The notes beneath the pieces were generated by a model that was not told the origin of the DNA, made no database searches, and was given only the letters and a program-made list of their open reading frames with translations. The translations under genes were made by a program, and so were the position numbers. 64,000 bases of DNA from Mesorhizobium sp. M4B.F.Ca.ET.203.01.1.1 (lineage in GTDB: Bacteria > Pseudomonadota > Alphaproteobacteria > Rhizobiales > Rhizobiaceae): the NCBI RefSeq assembly GCF_004791025.1, contig NZ_SRUO01000011.1:124001-188000 (forward strand), in the 5' to 3' direction. Every line of letters begins with the position of its first letter. The first letter of the stretch is position 1. This document shows, one piece after another, positions 1 through 8,007 of the stretch.

Positions 1-1285
1 CGACATCGACGCCGGCCGTCGGGTCCTCGGCGATCAGAAGCTTGCGGCCCGTCGCCAGCCAGCGGCCGACGACCACCTTCTGCTGGTTGCCGCCTGAAAG
101 CGCTTCGATCGGCAGATGCGGATCGTTGGGCCTCAGCCCCAGCCGCGCGCCGAGTTCCTGCGTGAGCTCGCTCTCGTGCGCCGGCTTCATGAAGGAGAAC
201 AGCCCGCGACCGACCGCCGACGGATTGAGATACATGTTCTCGCGCACGGAAAGCGACAGCGCGACCGATTCCTCGGTGCGGTCGCGCGCGATGAGGCCGA
301 CGCCGGCGGCAAGGGCGGCGCCGACCGATGACAGGTCGAGGCGCTTGCCGTCGAGCGAGACCGTTCCCTCGAAACGCTCGGCGCCGAACAGCGCGCGGCC
401 TACAGCCTCCTGTCCGGCGCCGCGCAGGCCGACCAGCCCGAGCAATTCGCCGGAGCGCGCCTCGAAGGTGACTGGGCCGACGTTGCCGCAAGTGAGGTTT
501 TCGACCTTGAGCCGCTCCGGCCCGTCCTGCCATTGCGACTTGGCGAACATCTGGTGCGCCGGCCGGCCGACGATCAGGTCGACCAGTTCCTGCGGCGTGG
601 TCTCGACCACCGGCTTCACCGCGACCATGCGGCCGTCGCGCATGACGGCGACGCGATCGGCGATGCGGAACACCTCGTCCAGCCGGTGCGAGACATAGAT
701 CATGCCGACGCCGCGCTCGCGCAACGGCCGCAGCGCCTCGAACAGGCGCTCGACCTCGTCCGCCGGCAGGCTCGCCGTCGGCTCGTCGAGCACCAGCACG
801 TCGGCCTCAGTCGCCAGCGCGCGGGCGATCGCCACCAGCGACTTTTCGGTGCGGGAAAGATCCTGGACGCGCGTCGCCGGATCGAAGGCGCAGCCGACCA
901 GCGCCAGCGCGCGCTCGGCGCGGCGCTCGGTGTCGCGCCAGTCGATCAGGCCGGAGCGGCGCGAAAAACCTTGCGCCATGCCGACATTCTCGGCCACCGT
1001 CATCCATTCGATGAGGCCGAGGTCCTGATGGATGAAGGCGACCTTCTGCGGCTGGTTGGGACGCGGCGGGCGGTGGTGGTAGTCCTCGCCGCGAAAGCGG
1101 ATCGTGCCTTGGTCGCGCTTGTGGATGCCGGCGAGCGTCTTGATGAGCGTCGACTTGCCGGCGCCGTTCTCGCCGAGCAGGGCGACGATCTCGCCCTCGT
1201 GGATGTCGAGCGACACCGACTTCAGCGCCAGGGTGCCGCCGAAGCGCTTGGAGATGTCGATGAATTCGATGAGCTTGGGCCGCAT
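1..1285 (-). CDS. Sugar ABC transporter ATP-binding protein, RbsA/MglA type (3' end outside the window)
   Basis: Energises uptake of a monosaccharide as the tandem-ATPase subunit of a ribose/galactose-type (CUT2) ABC importer on the inner membrane face. Read leftward from ATG at 1285, it has two ATPase halves. The first has Walker A GENGAGKST near residue 38, a degenerate signature LSRTEKS and Walker B VLVLDEPT. The second has the canonical SGGNQQK signature shortly before the window edge. About 428 residues are present of a usual ~500, and the protein runs off the edge at AEDPTAGVDV. A degenerate first signature with an intact second one is common in this family. The permease and binding-protein genes should lie to the left. 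The promoter side faces two LacI-like palindromes shared with the SMP-30 gene. Substrate is not identifiable from this subunit. Confidence 0.93.
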   Translation of the reverse strand, partial: MRPKLIEFIDISKRFGGTLALKSVSLDIHEGEIVALLGENGAGKSTLIKTLAGIHKRDQGTIRFRGEDYHHRPPRPNQPQKVAFIHQDLGLIEWMTVAENVGMAQGFSRRSGLIDWRDTERRAERALALVGCAFDPATRVQDLSRTEKSLVAIARALATEADVLVLDEPTASLPADEVERLFEALRPLRERGVGMIYVSHRLDEVFRIADRVAVMRDGRMVAVKPVVETTPQELVDLIVGRPAHQMFAKSQWQDGPERLKVENLTCGNVGPVTFEARSGELLGLVGLRGAGQEAVGRALFGAERFEGTVSLDGKRLDLSSVGAALAAGVGLIARDRTEESVALSLSVRENMYLNPSAVGRGLFSFMKPAHESELTQELGARLGLRPNDPHLPIEALSGGNQQKVVVGRWLATGRKLLIAEDPTAGVDV

Positions 1286-1328
1286 CTATGGCCCTCCCAA
1301 GCCAAGCAAACGGACTGAATTGGCACCG

Positions 1329-1344
1329 ATGTTATCGCTAACAT
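1329..1344. promoter_or_regulatory. LacI-type operator palindrome (site 1)
   Basis: The sequence ATGTTATCGCTAACAT is an inverted repeat with 6-bp arms around TCGC and a central CG, which is the usual form of LacI/GalR-family operators. It lies in the 131-bp gap between the divergent sugar ABC ATPase gene (start 1285) and the SMP-30 gene (start 1417). Binding here could control either gene. No LacI gene is visible in the window, so the regulator is presumably outside it. Confidence 0.55.
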
Positions 1345-1381
1345 TTTTGCAGGTCAAGTCTTGAAAACAGCTCGCCGCGAA

Positions 1382-1395
1382 GGCTATCGATAACC
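1382..1395. promoter_or_regulatory. LacI-type operator palindrome (site 2)
   Basis: GGCTATCGATAACC is palindromic at 12 of 14 positions around a central CG and shares the TTATCG/CGATAA core with the site at 1329-1344. The two sites are about 52 bp apart, five helical turns, which would suit one dimeric or looping repressor. It lies about 20 bp upstream of the SMP-30 start. Confidence 0.5.
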
Positions 1396-1416
1396 CGTTT
1401 TCGCGGAGGAAGAAGC

Positions 1417-2340
1417 ATGTTCGGAGACATAGAGGGCGCCGGCTTCGAGGTCCTCGACGAGCGGTTCGAAAGCTGCTTCGTCGGCCATGTGGCGGTCGAG
1501 CGGCTGTGGACCGGCGGGCGCTGGCTGGAAGGCCCGGCATGGTTCGCGGCCGGGCGCTATCTGGTCTTCTCCGACATCCCCAACGACCGCATCATGCGCT
1601 ACGACGAGACCAATGGCGTGGTTTCGGTGTTCCGGGCGCCGGCAAACAATGCCAACGGCAACACGGTCGATACAGAGGGACGGCTGGTCACCTGCGAGCA
1701 TCGGGCGCGCCGCGTCACGCGCACCGAGCATGACGGATCGATCACGGTGATCGCCGACCGTTTCGACGGCAAGCGCCTGAATTCGCCTAACGACGTCGTG
1801 GTGCGCTCGGATGGCACAGTGTGGTTTTCCGATCCGCCCTACGGCATCGCGACCGACTATGAGGGCGACCGCGCCGAACAGGAGATCGAGGGCTGCCACG
1901 TCTACCGCGCCGATCCCGCGACCGGCGCGGTGGCGCGGGTCGTCTCGACGATGGCGAAGCCCAACGGTCTCGCCTTCTCGCCGGACGAGAGCGTCCTCTA
2001 TGTCGGCGACACCGGCATCACGCATCAGAAGGACGGGCCGCGGCACATCCGCAAGTTTGCCGTCGAAGGCAATTCGCTGGGGGAAATCGGCGTTTTCGCA
2101 ACCTGCACGGCCGGCCTGTTCGACGGCTTCAGGGTGGATACGGCCGGCCGTGTCTGGGCAGGCGCCGGCGACGGCGTGCATTGCTTCGACCCCGACGGCA
2201 CGCTGATCGGCAAGATCCGCATCCCTGAAACGGTGGCGAACCTCACCTTCGGCGGCGCCAAGCGCAACCGCCTGTTCATCACGGCGCGGCAGTCGCTCTA
2301 TGCGGTGTTCGTGGTCGCCAACGCGGCCGCAAGAGGCTGA
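1417..2340 (+). CDS. SMP-30/gluconolactonase/LRE family protein
   Basis: A 307-residue six-bladed beta-propeller of the SMP-30/gluconolactonase family, members of which hydrolyse sugar lactones with a divalent metal. Expected metal-site motifs are present: Glu in EGPAWF near residue 38, Asn in LNSPNDVV about residue 127, and Asp in FDGFRVD about residue 231. There is no signal peptide, so it should be cytosolic. The ATG at 1417 follows a GGAGGAAG ribosome site. The gene is divergent from a sugar ABC transporter and shares a gap with two LacI-type palindromes, which suggests lactone hydrolysis in catabolism of the transported sugar. The exact lactone is unknown. Confidence 0.9.
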   Translation: MFGDIEGAGFEVLDERFESCFVGHVAVERLWTGGRWLEGPAWFAAGRYLVFSDIPNDRIMRYDETNGVVSVFRAPANNANGNTVDTEGRLVTCEHRARRVTRTEHDGSITVIADRFDGKRLNSPNDVVVRSDGTVWFSDPPYGIATDYEGDRAEQEIEGCHVYRADPATGAVARVVSTMAKPNGLAFSPDESVLYVGDTGITHQKDGPRHIRKFAVEGNSLGEIGVFATCTAGLFDGFRVDTAGRVWAGAGDGVHCFDPDGTLIGKIRIPETVANLTFGGAKRNRLFITARQSLYAVFVVANAAARG

Positions 2341-2399
2341 GGTCCGACTTGCATTGCTCGAAAGGCGAGCCGCTCGACAAGCGGCCCGCCTTGTCCATG

Positions 2400-2618
2400 T
2401 CAGGCACCATCCTTTGCCCGATAGGCATCGGGAAGGACGAAGACTTCATCGGCGCGGCCGTAGCCTCCATCAGGAACTTCTTCGATCAGCACCATGGTGT
2501 AGGGGCGCACACCCTCGCCGAAATAGTCGACGAACATCTGCGTGGTCTTGTGGACGAGGTCTTCCTTCTGCGCTTTTGTGAGGGCGGCCTCGGGCATCTT
2601 GAAGTTGGCAAAGGGCAT
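2400..2618 (-). CDS. 4-oxalocrotonate tautomerase family protein
   Basis: A 72-residue tautomerase-fold protein. After removal of Met1 the N-terminus is Pro, the catalytic base of the 4-oxalocrotonate tautomerase/MIF superfamily. The pattern LTKAQKEDLVHKTTQMF followed by a central VLIEEVP strand also fits the family. Length matches the usual 60-75 residues. Such enzymes are small cytosolic hexamers or dimers acting on enol/keto acids. It stands alone on the minus strand between an SMP-30 gene and ispA, and nothing nearby identifies the substrate. Confidence 0.87.
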   Translation of the reverse strand: MPFANFKMPEAALTKAQKEDLVHKTTQMFVDYFGEGVRPYTMVLIEEVPDGGYGRADEVFVLPDAYRAKDGA

Positions 2619-2899
2619 TTGCAGGTTCCTTTCGGTGGATTCATGGCGTTGCTTGGCGAGGCTGATGACGACGGTCGCGCCGTCATCGGGCGGATATAGA
2701 TTGCCGCAGAAGTCGGATAATCACCCCGCTGCTGGCAGCACTATTCGGAAAGAGCGAACAATCGAAGCCGACGTCGGCGCCCTATCCGCAGCTCGCTCAG
2801 CAGTGCGCGCTTTGCTGGAATGGCATCCAGCATTTCGCGCTGGCAGGGTTGTGAAGATCGGACTGGTGGCGAGCCGGCGTCGTCCGCCTGTGCAACAGG

Positions 2900-3847
2900 T
2901 CAGCTGTTGCGCGTCGCCACGAATGTCGCCGCTTCCTTCAGCAAGGCCGCGCGCTCGCCATAGGGATCCAGCAGCGCATGCGCTTGGCCGACGAGGCCGC
3001 TGAGCTGCTTGCGCGCCCAGTCGGCGCCGTGCAGGGCGACCAGCGTCGCCTTGCCGGCGGCGGCGTCCTTGCCGGTCGCCTTGCCCATCTGGTGCGCATC
3101 CGCCGTCAGGTCGAGCAAGTCGTCGGCAAGCTGGAAGGCGAGCCCGATCGCCGAGCCGAATTCGGCCAGCCGCTCGCGGTCTTCCGGCGGCGCGCCGGCG
3201 ACGATGGCGCCGGCCTCGCAGGCAAAGCGGATCAAGGCGCCGGTCTTCATCGCCTGCAGCCGGATGATGCCGGCCTCGTCCGGTGGATTGCGGCCGGCAT
3301 CGAGATCGAGCATCTGCCCGCCGACCATGCCGCCAACGCCGGCGGCGCGGGCAAGTGCCAGCACCAGCGCTGCCCGGCGTTCCACGGGCAGCACGGTCGC
3401 CTCGTCGGCGAGGATGTCGAAGGCAAGCGTCAGCAGCGCGTCGCCGGCGAGGATGGCGGTGGCATCGTCGAAGGCCCGGTGCACGGTCGGCTGGCCGCGG
3501 CGCAGATCGTCATTGTCCATGGCCGGCAGATCGTCATGGATCAGCGAATAGCAATGCACGCATTCGAGCGCCGCCGCGACGCGCGATGCCGCCTCGCCAT
3601 CGGCGGAAAAGAGCGCCGCGCTTTCCATGACCAGAAACGGACGCAGGCGCTTGCCGCCGTTCAACACGCCATGGCGCATGGCCGCCATCAGCCGCTTCGG
3701 CCGGGCGATCTCGCCGGACAGCGCGCGCTGGTCGAGAAGCCGCCTGAGCAGCGCCTCGATTGCCGCTGCGCGCATCAGAAGTGCGGTTTCGAACGCGATT
3801 TCTTCGTCTTTCGCCATGGCCGGGAGCGGTAGCCGACACTCAGACAT
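2900..3847 (-). CDS. ispA: Polyprenyl synthetase, probable (2E,6E)-farnesyl diphosphate synthase
   Basis: A 315-residue trans-isoprenyl diphosphate synthase that condenses isopentenyl diphosphate with allylic diphosphates to farnesyl diphosphate, feeding quinones, hopanoids and undecaprenyl phosphate. It has NGGKRLRPFLV, the first Asp-rich motif DDLPAMDNDD and the second DDLLD, plus GQMLDL. The two residues inserted in the first motif (DDxxxxD) are typical of bacterial FPP/GGPP synthases. Start is uncertain: ATG at 3847 gives ten extra residues relative to ATG at 3817 (MAKDEE), and neither has a clear ribosome site. Short-chain specificity is inferred from overall similarity; geranylgeranyl product cannot be excluded. 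Confidence 0.9.
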   Translation of the reverse strand: MSECRLPLPAMAKDEEIAFETALLMRAAAIEALLRRLLDQRALSGEIARPKRLMAAMRHGVLNGGKRLRPFLVMESAALFSADGEAASRVAAALECVHCYSLIHDDLPAMDNDDLRRGQPTVHRAFDDATAILAGDALLTLAFDILADEATVLPVERRAALVLALARAAGVGGMVGGQMLDLDAGRNPPDEAGIIRLQAMKTGALIRFACEAGAIVAGAPPEDRERLAEFGSAIGLAFQLADDLLDLTADAHQMGKATGKDAAAGKATLVALHGADWARKQLSGLVGQAHALLDPYGERAALLKEAATFVATRNS

Positions 3848-3946
3848 TGCGCAAGAAGCCGCGCGCCATTATGCCGGTTGAGCTGATGGCACGGGTGGGG
3901 CGGCTTGACGGAACCGATCGTCGATCATGAAATCGAAGGACTGGAC

Positions 3947-4654
3947 ATGGCGCGGCCGAGGCGCCTGAACCGCGCCGGCCTCAAGCGCCTGGGCCGGCGC
4001 TCCCTGGTCGTTGCCGCCATCCTGGCGGTGATACCGGTGGTGCTGACCTTCCTCTATCTGCCGTCCTTCGTGCATCCGGTGTCGACGCTGATGCTGAAGG
4101 ACCTCGCGACCTTCTCCGGCTACGACCGGCGCTGGGTTTCCATCGACGACGTGTCACCGGTGTTGGCGCATTCGGTGGTCATGTCGGAGGATGGGCAGTT
4201 CTGCTTCCACCGCGGCGTCGATCTCGGCGAATTGCGCGGCGTCGTCGACGACGCGCTGGCCGGCGAGGCAACGCGCGGCGCCTCGACCATCACCATGCAG
4301 ACGGTGAAGAATCTCTTCCTCTGGTCGCGGCCGCTGGGCACGGTGCGCAAGGTGGTCGAACTGCCGCTCGCCGTCTATTTCGACGCGGTGATGTCGAAGC
4401 GGCGGATCATGGAGATCTACCTCAACATCGCCGAATGGGGGCCGGGCATCTATGGCATCGAGGCCGCCGCCCAGCATCATTTCGGCGTCTCGGCAAAGCA
4501 GCTGTCGCGTCGGCAGGCGGCGCTGCTTGCCGTCACGCTGCCCAACCCGATCGCCCGCAATCCCGCCAAGCCGGGGCCTGGCCTGCGACGGCTGGCGGCG
4601 CTGATCGAGCGACGCGCTGGCAGATCGGGCGCCTATATAGGCTGCCTGGACTGA
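3947..4654 (+). CDS. mtgA: Monofunctional biosynthetic peptidoglycan transglycosylase
   Basis: Polymerises lipid II into glycan strands at the periplasmic face. One N-terminal transmembrane helix ([19 protein letters not shown]) is followed by a GT51 domain with [13 protein letters not shown] (the catalytic Glu is in SED), [16 protein letters not shown] and [14 protein letters not shown]. At 235 residues it matches MtgA and has no transpeptidase domain. I chose ATG 3947 because AAGGA precedes it by a good distance; an in-frame TTG at 3905 would add 14 residues. It is divergent from ispA with a gap of about 100 bp. Confidence 0.93.
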   Translation: MARPRRLNRAGLKRLGRRSLVVAAILAVIPVVLTFLYLPSFVHPVSTLMLKDLATFSGYDRRWVSIDDVSPVLAHSVVMSEDGQFCFHRGVDLGELRGVVDDALAGEATRGASTITMQTVKNLFLWSRPLGTVRKVVELPLAVYFDAVMSKRRIMEIYLNIAEWGPGIYGIEAAAQHHFGVSAKQLSRRQAALLAVTLPNPIARNPAKPGPGLRRLAALIERRAGRSGAYIGCLD

Positions 4655-4821
4655 AGTGCAGCTTCATGCTGCTTTCCTGCTCCGGCAAAAAAATTTGCCG
4701 CGGTGCTGGCCAAAACGGCGCAGGGCGTGTATAGGCACCCGACTTTCTCAGATTATGGCCCCAGACATGGCCCTTTCACGAGGGTTGCCGGGGCATTTTG
4801 ACCATGTAGTGGAGCATATCC

Positions 4822-5004
4822 GTGGCCGTTCCGAAACGAAAAACCTCTCCGTCGAAGCGCGGCATGCGCCGCTCGGCCGACGCCCTCAAGGCCCCGACCT
4901 ATGTCGAGGACAAGAATTCCGGCGAAATGCGCCGCCCGCACCATATCGACCTGAAGACCGGCATGTATCGTGGCCGCCAGGTTCTGGAGCCGAAGGAAAG
5001 CTGA
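4822..5004 (+). CDS. rpmF: 50S ribosomal protein L32
   Basis: A 60-residue basic protein beginning [18 protein letters not shown], the hallmark of L32, a small component of the large ribosomal subunit. The C-terminal part ([15 protein letters not shown]) is the usual alphaproteobacterial form and lacks the zinc-binding Cys residues found in some other L32 proteins. It is a single-gene unit followed by a strong terminator at 5031-5060. In many alphaproteobacteria it sits directly after mtgA, as here. Confidence 0.97.
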   Translation: MAVPKRKTSPSKRGMRRSADALKAPTYVEDKNSGEMRRPHHIDLKTGMYRGRQVLEPKES

Positions 5005-5030
5005 GAAGCTTCCGGCGGTTTGCGACTTCC

Positions 5031-5060
5031 AAAAGACCGGCCATTGGCCGGTCTTTTTGC
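5031..5060 (+). terminator. Rho-independent terminator of rpmF
   Basis: AAAAGACCGGCC, a short ATT loop and GGCCGGTCTTTTT form a GC-rich stem of about 11 bp followed by five T residues, 27 bases after the rpmF stop. Confidence 0.9.
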
Positions 5061-5167
5061 GTTTGGCCTCGCCAATCGCTCCAGCGTCGCGGTTCGATAC
5101 CGACTCTGCCGACGGACCCTGCGCGCCGGTCTTTGTGGCCTGACAGGCGCGGGAGGAACCCCCGCTA

Positions 5168-5266
5168 GGGCGGTTCAGCGTTTCATGGAATCGCCGAACC
5201 GCCCCAAGTTTTTGTTTTGACGCAATTCCGGACGGAAAACCGCTGCGCACTTTTCCTGGAATTGCT
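5168..5266. repeat. Intergenic repeat A, copy 1 (double hairpin)
   Basis: Two hairpins in tandem. The first has arms GGGCGGTTC (5168-5176) and GAACCGCCC (5196-5204). The second runs from GCAATTCCGGACGGAAAA (from 5222) to TTTTCCTGGAATTGC. A near-identical unit lies at 57077-57178, with a half copy at 18653-18684. This looks like a REP/RIME-type mobile intergenic repeat rather than a gene-specific signal. Confidence 0.8.
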
Positions 5267-5378
5267 CTGACATGCTTGTTTCGCGCGGTCTTCGAGCGTG
5301 TTAGCGGCGACGCATGAAACTTCTTGACGAGGAAGGCCGGCGGGCTGCAACTGAAGGAAGCTCAATCGGAGTCGCCAG

Positions 5379-5780
5379 ATGTTCGGTGCCATCCCCCTGC
5401 TGATCGTGCCCTTCGTGCTCTACAATCTCGGGCTGCTCGGGATATTCGGCAGCGGCGACGATCCCTGGGCCAACGAGATGTTCTCGTTCCGCATGATGTC
5501 CGGTGGCGTGTTCTCGATGACGCTCGGCGACCTGATGGTGCTGATCGGCCTGTTCTTCCTGTTCGTCGAGATCTCAAAATCGGTGCGCACCACCAACGCC
5601 TCGATCCTCGACCATCTGTTGTCGACGCTGGTCTTCATCGCCTTCCTGGTCGAGTTCCTGCTGGTGAAGGGCGCGGCGCATTCGGTCTTCTTCACCCTGA
5701 TGGTCATCGCGCTGTTCGACGTGCTCGCCGGCTTCTCGGTGTCGATGCGGTCGGCAAGCCGGGATATCAACCTGAACTAG
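5379..5780 (+). CDS. Small polytopic membrane protein of unknown function
   Basis: I do not recognise this 133-residue protein. It has about four hydrophobic segments: IPLLIVPFVLYNLGLLGIF at the N-terminus, one around TLGDLMVLIGLFFLFVEI, one around LLSTLVFIAFLVEFLLV and one around VFFTLMVIALFDVLAGF. The middle loop SKSVRTTNASILDH is polar. It is not linked in an operon to its neighbours: a repeat lies on each side. Codon use looks like that of the surrounding core genes, so it is probably a real conserved inner-membrane protein. Confidence 0.75.
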   Translation: MFGAIPLLIVPFVLYNLGLLGIFGSGDDPWANEMFSFRMMSGGVFSMTLGDLMVLIGLFFLFVEISKSVRTTNASILDHLLSTLVFIAFLVEFLLVKGAAHSVFFTLMVIALFDVLAGFSVSMRSASRDINLN

Positions 5781-5911
5781 GATGTGCCGATATTCAGTTG
5801 AGACCGGTGTGCAAATGCAGGTTTCCTGCGCTTCCGGTGCTCACGTACGCTCCGCTCCGGTTCTCGGAACCAACATTTTCGACTCGGCCTGACTTGAATC
5901 TCGACACATCC
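5780..5911. repeat. Intergenic repeat B, copy 1
   Basis: A 132-bp element bounded by inverted ends GGATGTG (5780-5786) and CACATCC (5905-5911). Inside it are GATATTCAG, CTGCGCTTCCGG, GCTCACGTA, CGGTTCTCGGA and TGAATCTCGAC, all in the same order as the copy at 12147-12345. It begins inside the stop region of the preceding gene and ends just before the convergent gene at 5927. No coding potential. Confidence 0.75.
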
Positions 5912-5926
5912 TCCCGCTGATCCGTC

Positions 5927-6358
5927 TCAGCCCGGATCGGCAGCGAAGCCGGCGGCTTCGATGCCGGCGATCGCGGCGGCCTCGTCATTGTCCGACGTGT
6001 CGCCGGAGATGCCGACCGCGCCGATGACGGCGCCGGCATGATCGCGGATCAGCACGCCGCCGACGACAGGCAGGACACGACCGCCGGAGACGTCGGAGAT
6101 GCCGGCCATCAGATGCGGCCGTTCCTTGGCGAAGGCTTCGACGCGGCGCGAGCCCATGCCGATGGCGAGCGCGCCATAGGCCTTGCCGGCCGACATTTGC
6201 GGACGCAGGAACGAGGCGCCGTCCTGGCGCTGGAAGGCGACTAGGTGGGCGCCGGCATCGAGCACCGATACGCCCAGCGGCCTGAGCTTCAGCTCTGCAC
6301 CCCTGGCGAAGGCGGCGTCGATGATTTGCTTGGCTTTCTCGAGCGTCAGCGCGGTCAT
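5927..6358 (-). CDS. GlcG/HbpS family heme-degradation-like protein (DUF336)
   Basis: A 143-residue single-domain protein of the GlcG/HbpS (DUF336) family, whose members are octameric and are reported to bind heme or corrinoids, or accompany diol and glycolate metabolism. Typical segments are GVSVLDAGAHLVAFQRQDGA, SAGKAYGALA, and VGGVLIRDHAGAVIGAVGISGDTSDNDE. The start at 6358 is preferred because GGAGACTGCC precedes it; an upstream in-frame ATG at 6388 lacks a ribosome site. No neighbouring gene indicates a substrate. Confidence 0.88.
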   Translation of the reverse strand: MTALTLEKAKQIIDAAFARGAELKLRPLGVSVLDAGAHLVAFQRQDGASFLRPQMSAGKAYGALAIGMGSRRVEAFAKERPHLMAGISDVSGGRVLPVVGGVLIRDHAGAVIGAVGISGDTSDNDEAAAIAGIEAAGFAADPG

Positions 6359-6465
6359 GGCAGTCTCCTGTTGAAAGGCCGCGATCATCGTCGACGAGAC
6401 GCAGGATACAATCCCGGCGGCGGTTGAAACTGATTTTCAGGAAGTGGCGAAACGCCGCGCCCTGT

Positions 6466-6978
6466 CTAGCCGGCGGCAGCCTCAGCCTTGCGGGCGACCA
6501 CTGCCTCGTAGCCGGCCTGCAGGGTTGCCCGAACGGTTGGCCCCTCCTGGTCGATCGCCGCGCCGAGGTGTTCATGGCGCAATTCGTCCATGAAGCGCTC
6601 CCATAAGGGTGGGCCGCCGTTTTCCAAAAGCTCGGCGCGGATCGAGAGCTCCTCGCTGACCGGCAGCCAGACACGGCCCCAGGCGCCGAGATGCGCCATG
6701 ATCGGCACCAGGGTGATGGCCATCTCGGTCAGGCTGTAGATCGCCTTCTGCTTGTGGGAGGGATCGTCGGCCTTTGTCAGCATGCCCAGCTCCATCAGCC
6801 GCTTCAGCCGGTCGGCAAGGATGTTGGACGCGATGCCCTCGATCGATCCGTTGAGCATTTCGCGAAAATGGCGCCGGCCGCCGAAGATCATGTCGCGCAG
6901 GATGATCAGGCTCCAGCGATCGCCGAACACTTCGAGCGACAGATTGATCGGGCAGCCGGAACGGTGATCGGTGTTCAT
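6466..6978 (-). CDS. HxlR-family winged-helix transcriptional regulator
   Basis: A 170-residue regulator with an HxlR DNA-binding domain: the N-terminal Cys in SGCPINLSLEVFGDRWSLII, then GRRHFREMLNGSIEGIASNILADRLKRL as the helix-turn-helix, and a wing ending at YSLTEMAITLVPIM. The C-terminal ~60 residues form an extra helical extension. ATG at 6978 follows GGAGACTTTGCAC. It is divergent from an alpha/beta hydrolase gene across about 100 bp containing a 15-bp palindrome, so it probably autoregulates and controls the hydrolase. The single N-terminal Cys suggests redox or electrophile sensing, as shown for some HxlR members. Confidence 0.9.
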   Translation of the reverse strand: MNTDHRSGCPINLSLEVFGDRWSLIILRDMIFGGRRHFREMLNGSIEGIASNILADRLKRLMELGMLTKADDPSHKQKAIYSLTEMAITLVPIMAHLGAWGRVWLPVSEELSIRAELLENGGPPLWERFMDELRHEHLGAAIDQEGPTVRATLQAGYEAVVARKAEAAAG

Positions 6979-7038
6979 GTGCAAAGTCTCCAGAAAAACC
7001 GGTTGCATTATCGTATCAGTCTGATTATCGTGCAACTG

Positions 7039-7053
7039 ATTGCAAAATGCAAT
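7039..7053. promoter_or_regulatory. Putative HxlR operator palindrome
   Basis: ATTGCAAAATGCAAT has perfect 6-bp arms around three A residues. It lies between the divergent HxlR-family gene (start 6978) and the hydrolase gene (start 7078), 24 bp before the hydrolase start. Position suggests repression of the hydrolase. A related TGCA-containing stretch occurs at 7003-7035. Confidence 0.45.
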
Positions 7054-7077
7054 CGGATTGCAGAGGAGGAAGCGACC

Positions 7078-7923
7078 ATGAAGACGAAAGAGCAGCCCCG
7101 GATCGTTTCCGAAACTTTCGGCAGTCCCGCCGATCCCGCGGTTCTGCTGATCATGGGCGCCATGGCGTCGATGCTGTGGTGGCCGGAAGCGTTCTGCCGG
7201 AAGCTGGCCGGCGAGGGTCTGTTCGTGATCCGCTACGACAATCGCGATACCGGCCACTCGAGCAAATACGTGCCGGGCGAGCCGCCCTACACATTCGATG
7301 ACATGGCCGACGATGCCATCCGCGTGCTCGACGATCATGAGGTCGTGAGGGCGCATGTGGTCGGCATGTCGATGGGCGGCATGATCGCGCAGCTGGTGGC
7401 GCTGAAACACCCGTCGCGCGTCACGGCGCTGACCGGGATCAGCACGTCGCCAGTCGGCATCGACACCTCGCATCTGCCGGGAATGTCCGAGAGCTACAAA
7501 GAGCACGCGGCGGCAGGCGAGAAGGTCGATTGGTCGGATCGCGAGCAGGTGATCGACTTCATCGTTAGCGAGGCCCGCGTCATCGCGAGCACCGTGCATC
7601 CGTTCGACGAGAAGCTGACAAGGGCGTTCGTCGAGCGGGACTATGACCGGTCGGGAGGCCTGCTCAGCGCGACCAACCACTTCCTGCTCAAGAGCGGCGG
7701 AGACTGGAATGACCGTCTTCGGAAGATGCGGATTGCGCTGCTCGTCATCCACGGCACGACGGATCCGATCTTTCCGGTCGAGCATGGCGCAGCGCTCGCC
7801 GAGGCGGTTGCCGGTGCGAAGCTGGTGCGTATCGAGGGTGGCGGCCACGAACTGCATCCGGACGACTGGGGCGTCATGATCGCCGCCATCGCGGCGCATG
7901 ACCGGGCAGCGCGGGCCGCCTGA
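7078..7923 (+). CDS. Alpha/beta hydrolase
   Basis: A 281-residue alpha/beta hydrolase. Nucleophile elbow GMSMGG is near residue 99, an oxyanion-hole segment is LLIMGAMASMLWW, the acid is probably in HGTTDPIFP, and the catalytic His is in GGGHELHP. The DNRDTGHSS segment near residue 58 resembles the aclacinomycin methylesterase RdmC-like subgroup. No signal peptide. ATG 7078 has GAGGAGG ten bases upstream. Divergent from, and probably controlled by, the adjacent HxlR regulator. Substrate unknown. Confidence 0.9.
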   Translation: MKTKEQPRIVSETFGSPADPAVLLIMGAMASMLWWPEAFCRKLAGEGLFVIRYDNRDTGHSSKYVPGEPPYTFDDMADDAIRVLDDHEVVRAHVVGMSMGGMIAQLVALKHPSRVTALTGISTSPVGIDTSHLPGMSESYKEHAAAGEKVDWSDREQVIDFIVSEARVIASTVHPFDEKLTRAFVERDYDRSGGLLSATNHFLLKSGGDWNDRLRKMRIALLVIHGTTDPIFPVEHGAALAEAVAGAKLVRIEGGGHELHPDDWGVMIAAIAAHDRAARAA

Positions 7924-8007
7924 CCCGCCGTCTGCCGTGACATCGCCGCACGGAATGCGCCACTATCGAAATCGGGCCAATCCACGCCGAACGGAAGCGA
8001 GCACCCA

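Larger units (their letters stand above)
5005..5378. other. Intergenic stretch between rpmF and the small membrane protein gene
   Basis: Contains the rpmF terminator (5031-5060) and one copy of the double-hairpin repeat A (5168-5266). The remaining 110 bases before the gene at 5379 show no reading frame with coding character. A GAAGGAAGC sequence about 25 bases before 5379 is too far away to be a convincing ribosome site. Confidence 0.6.
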
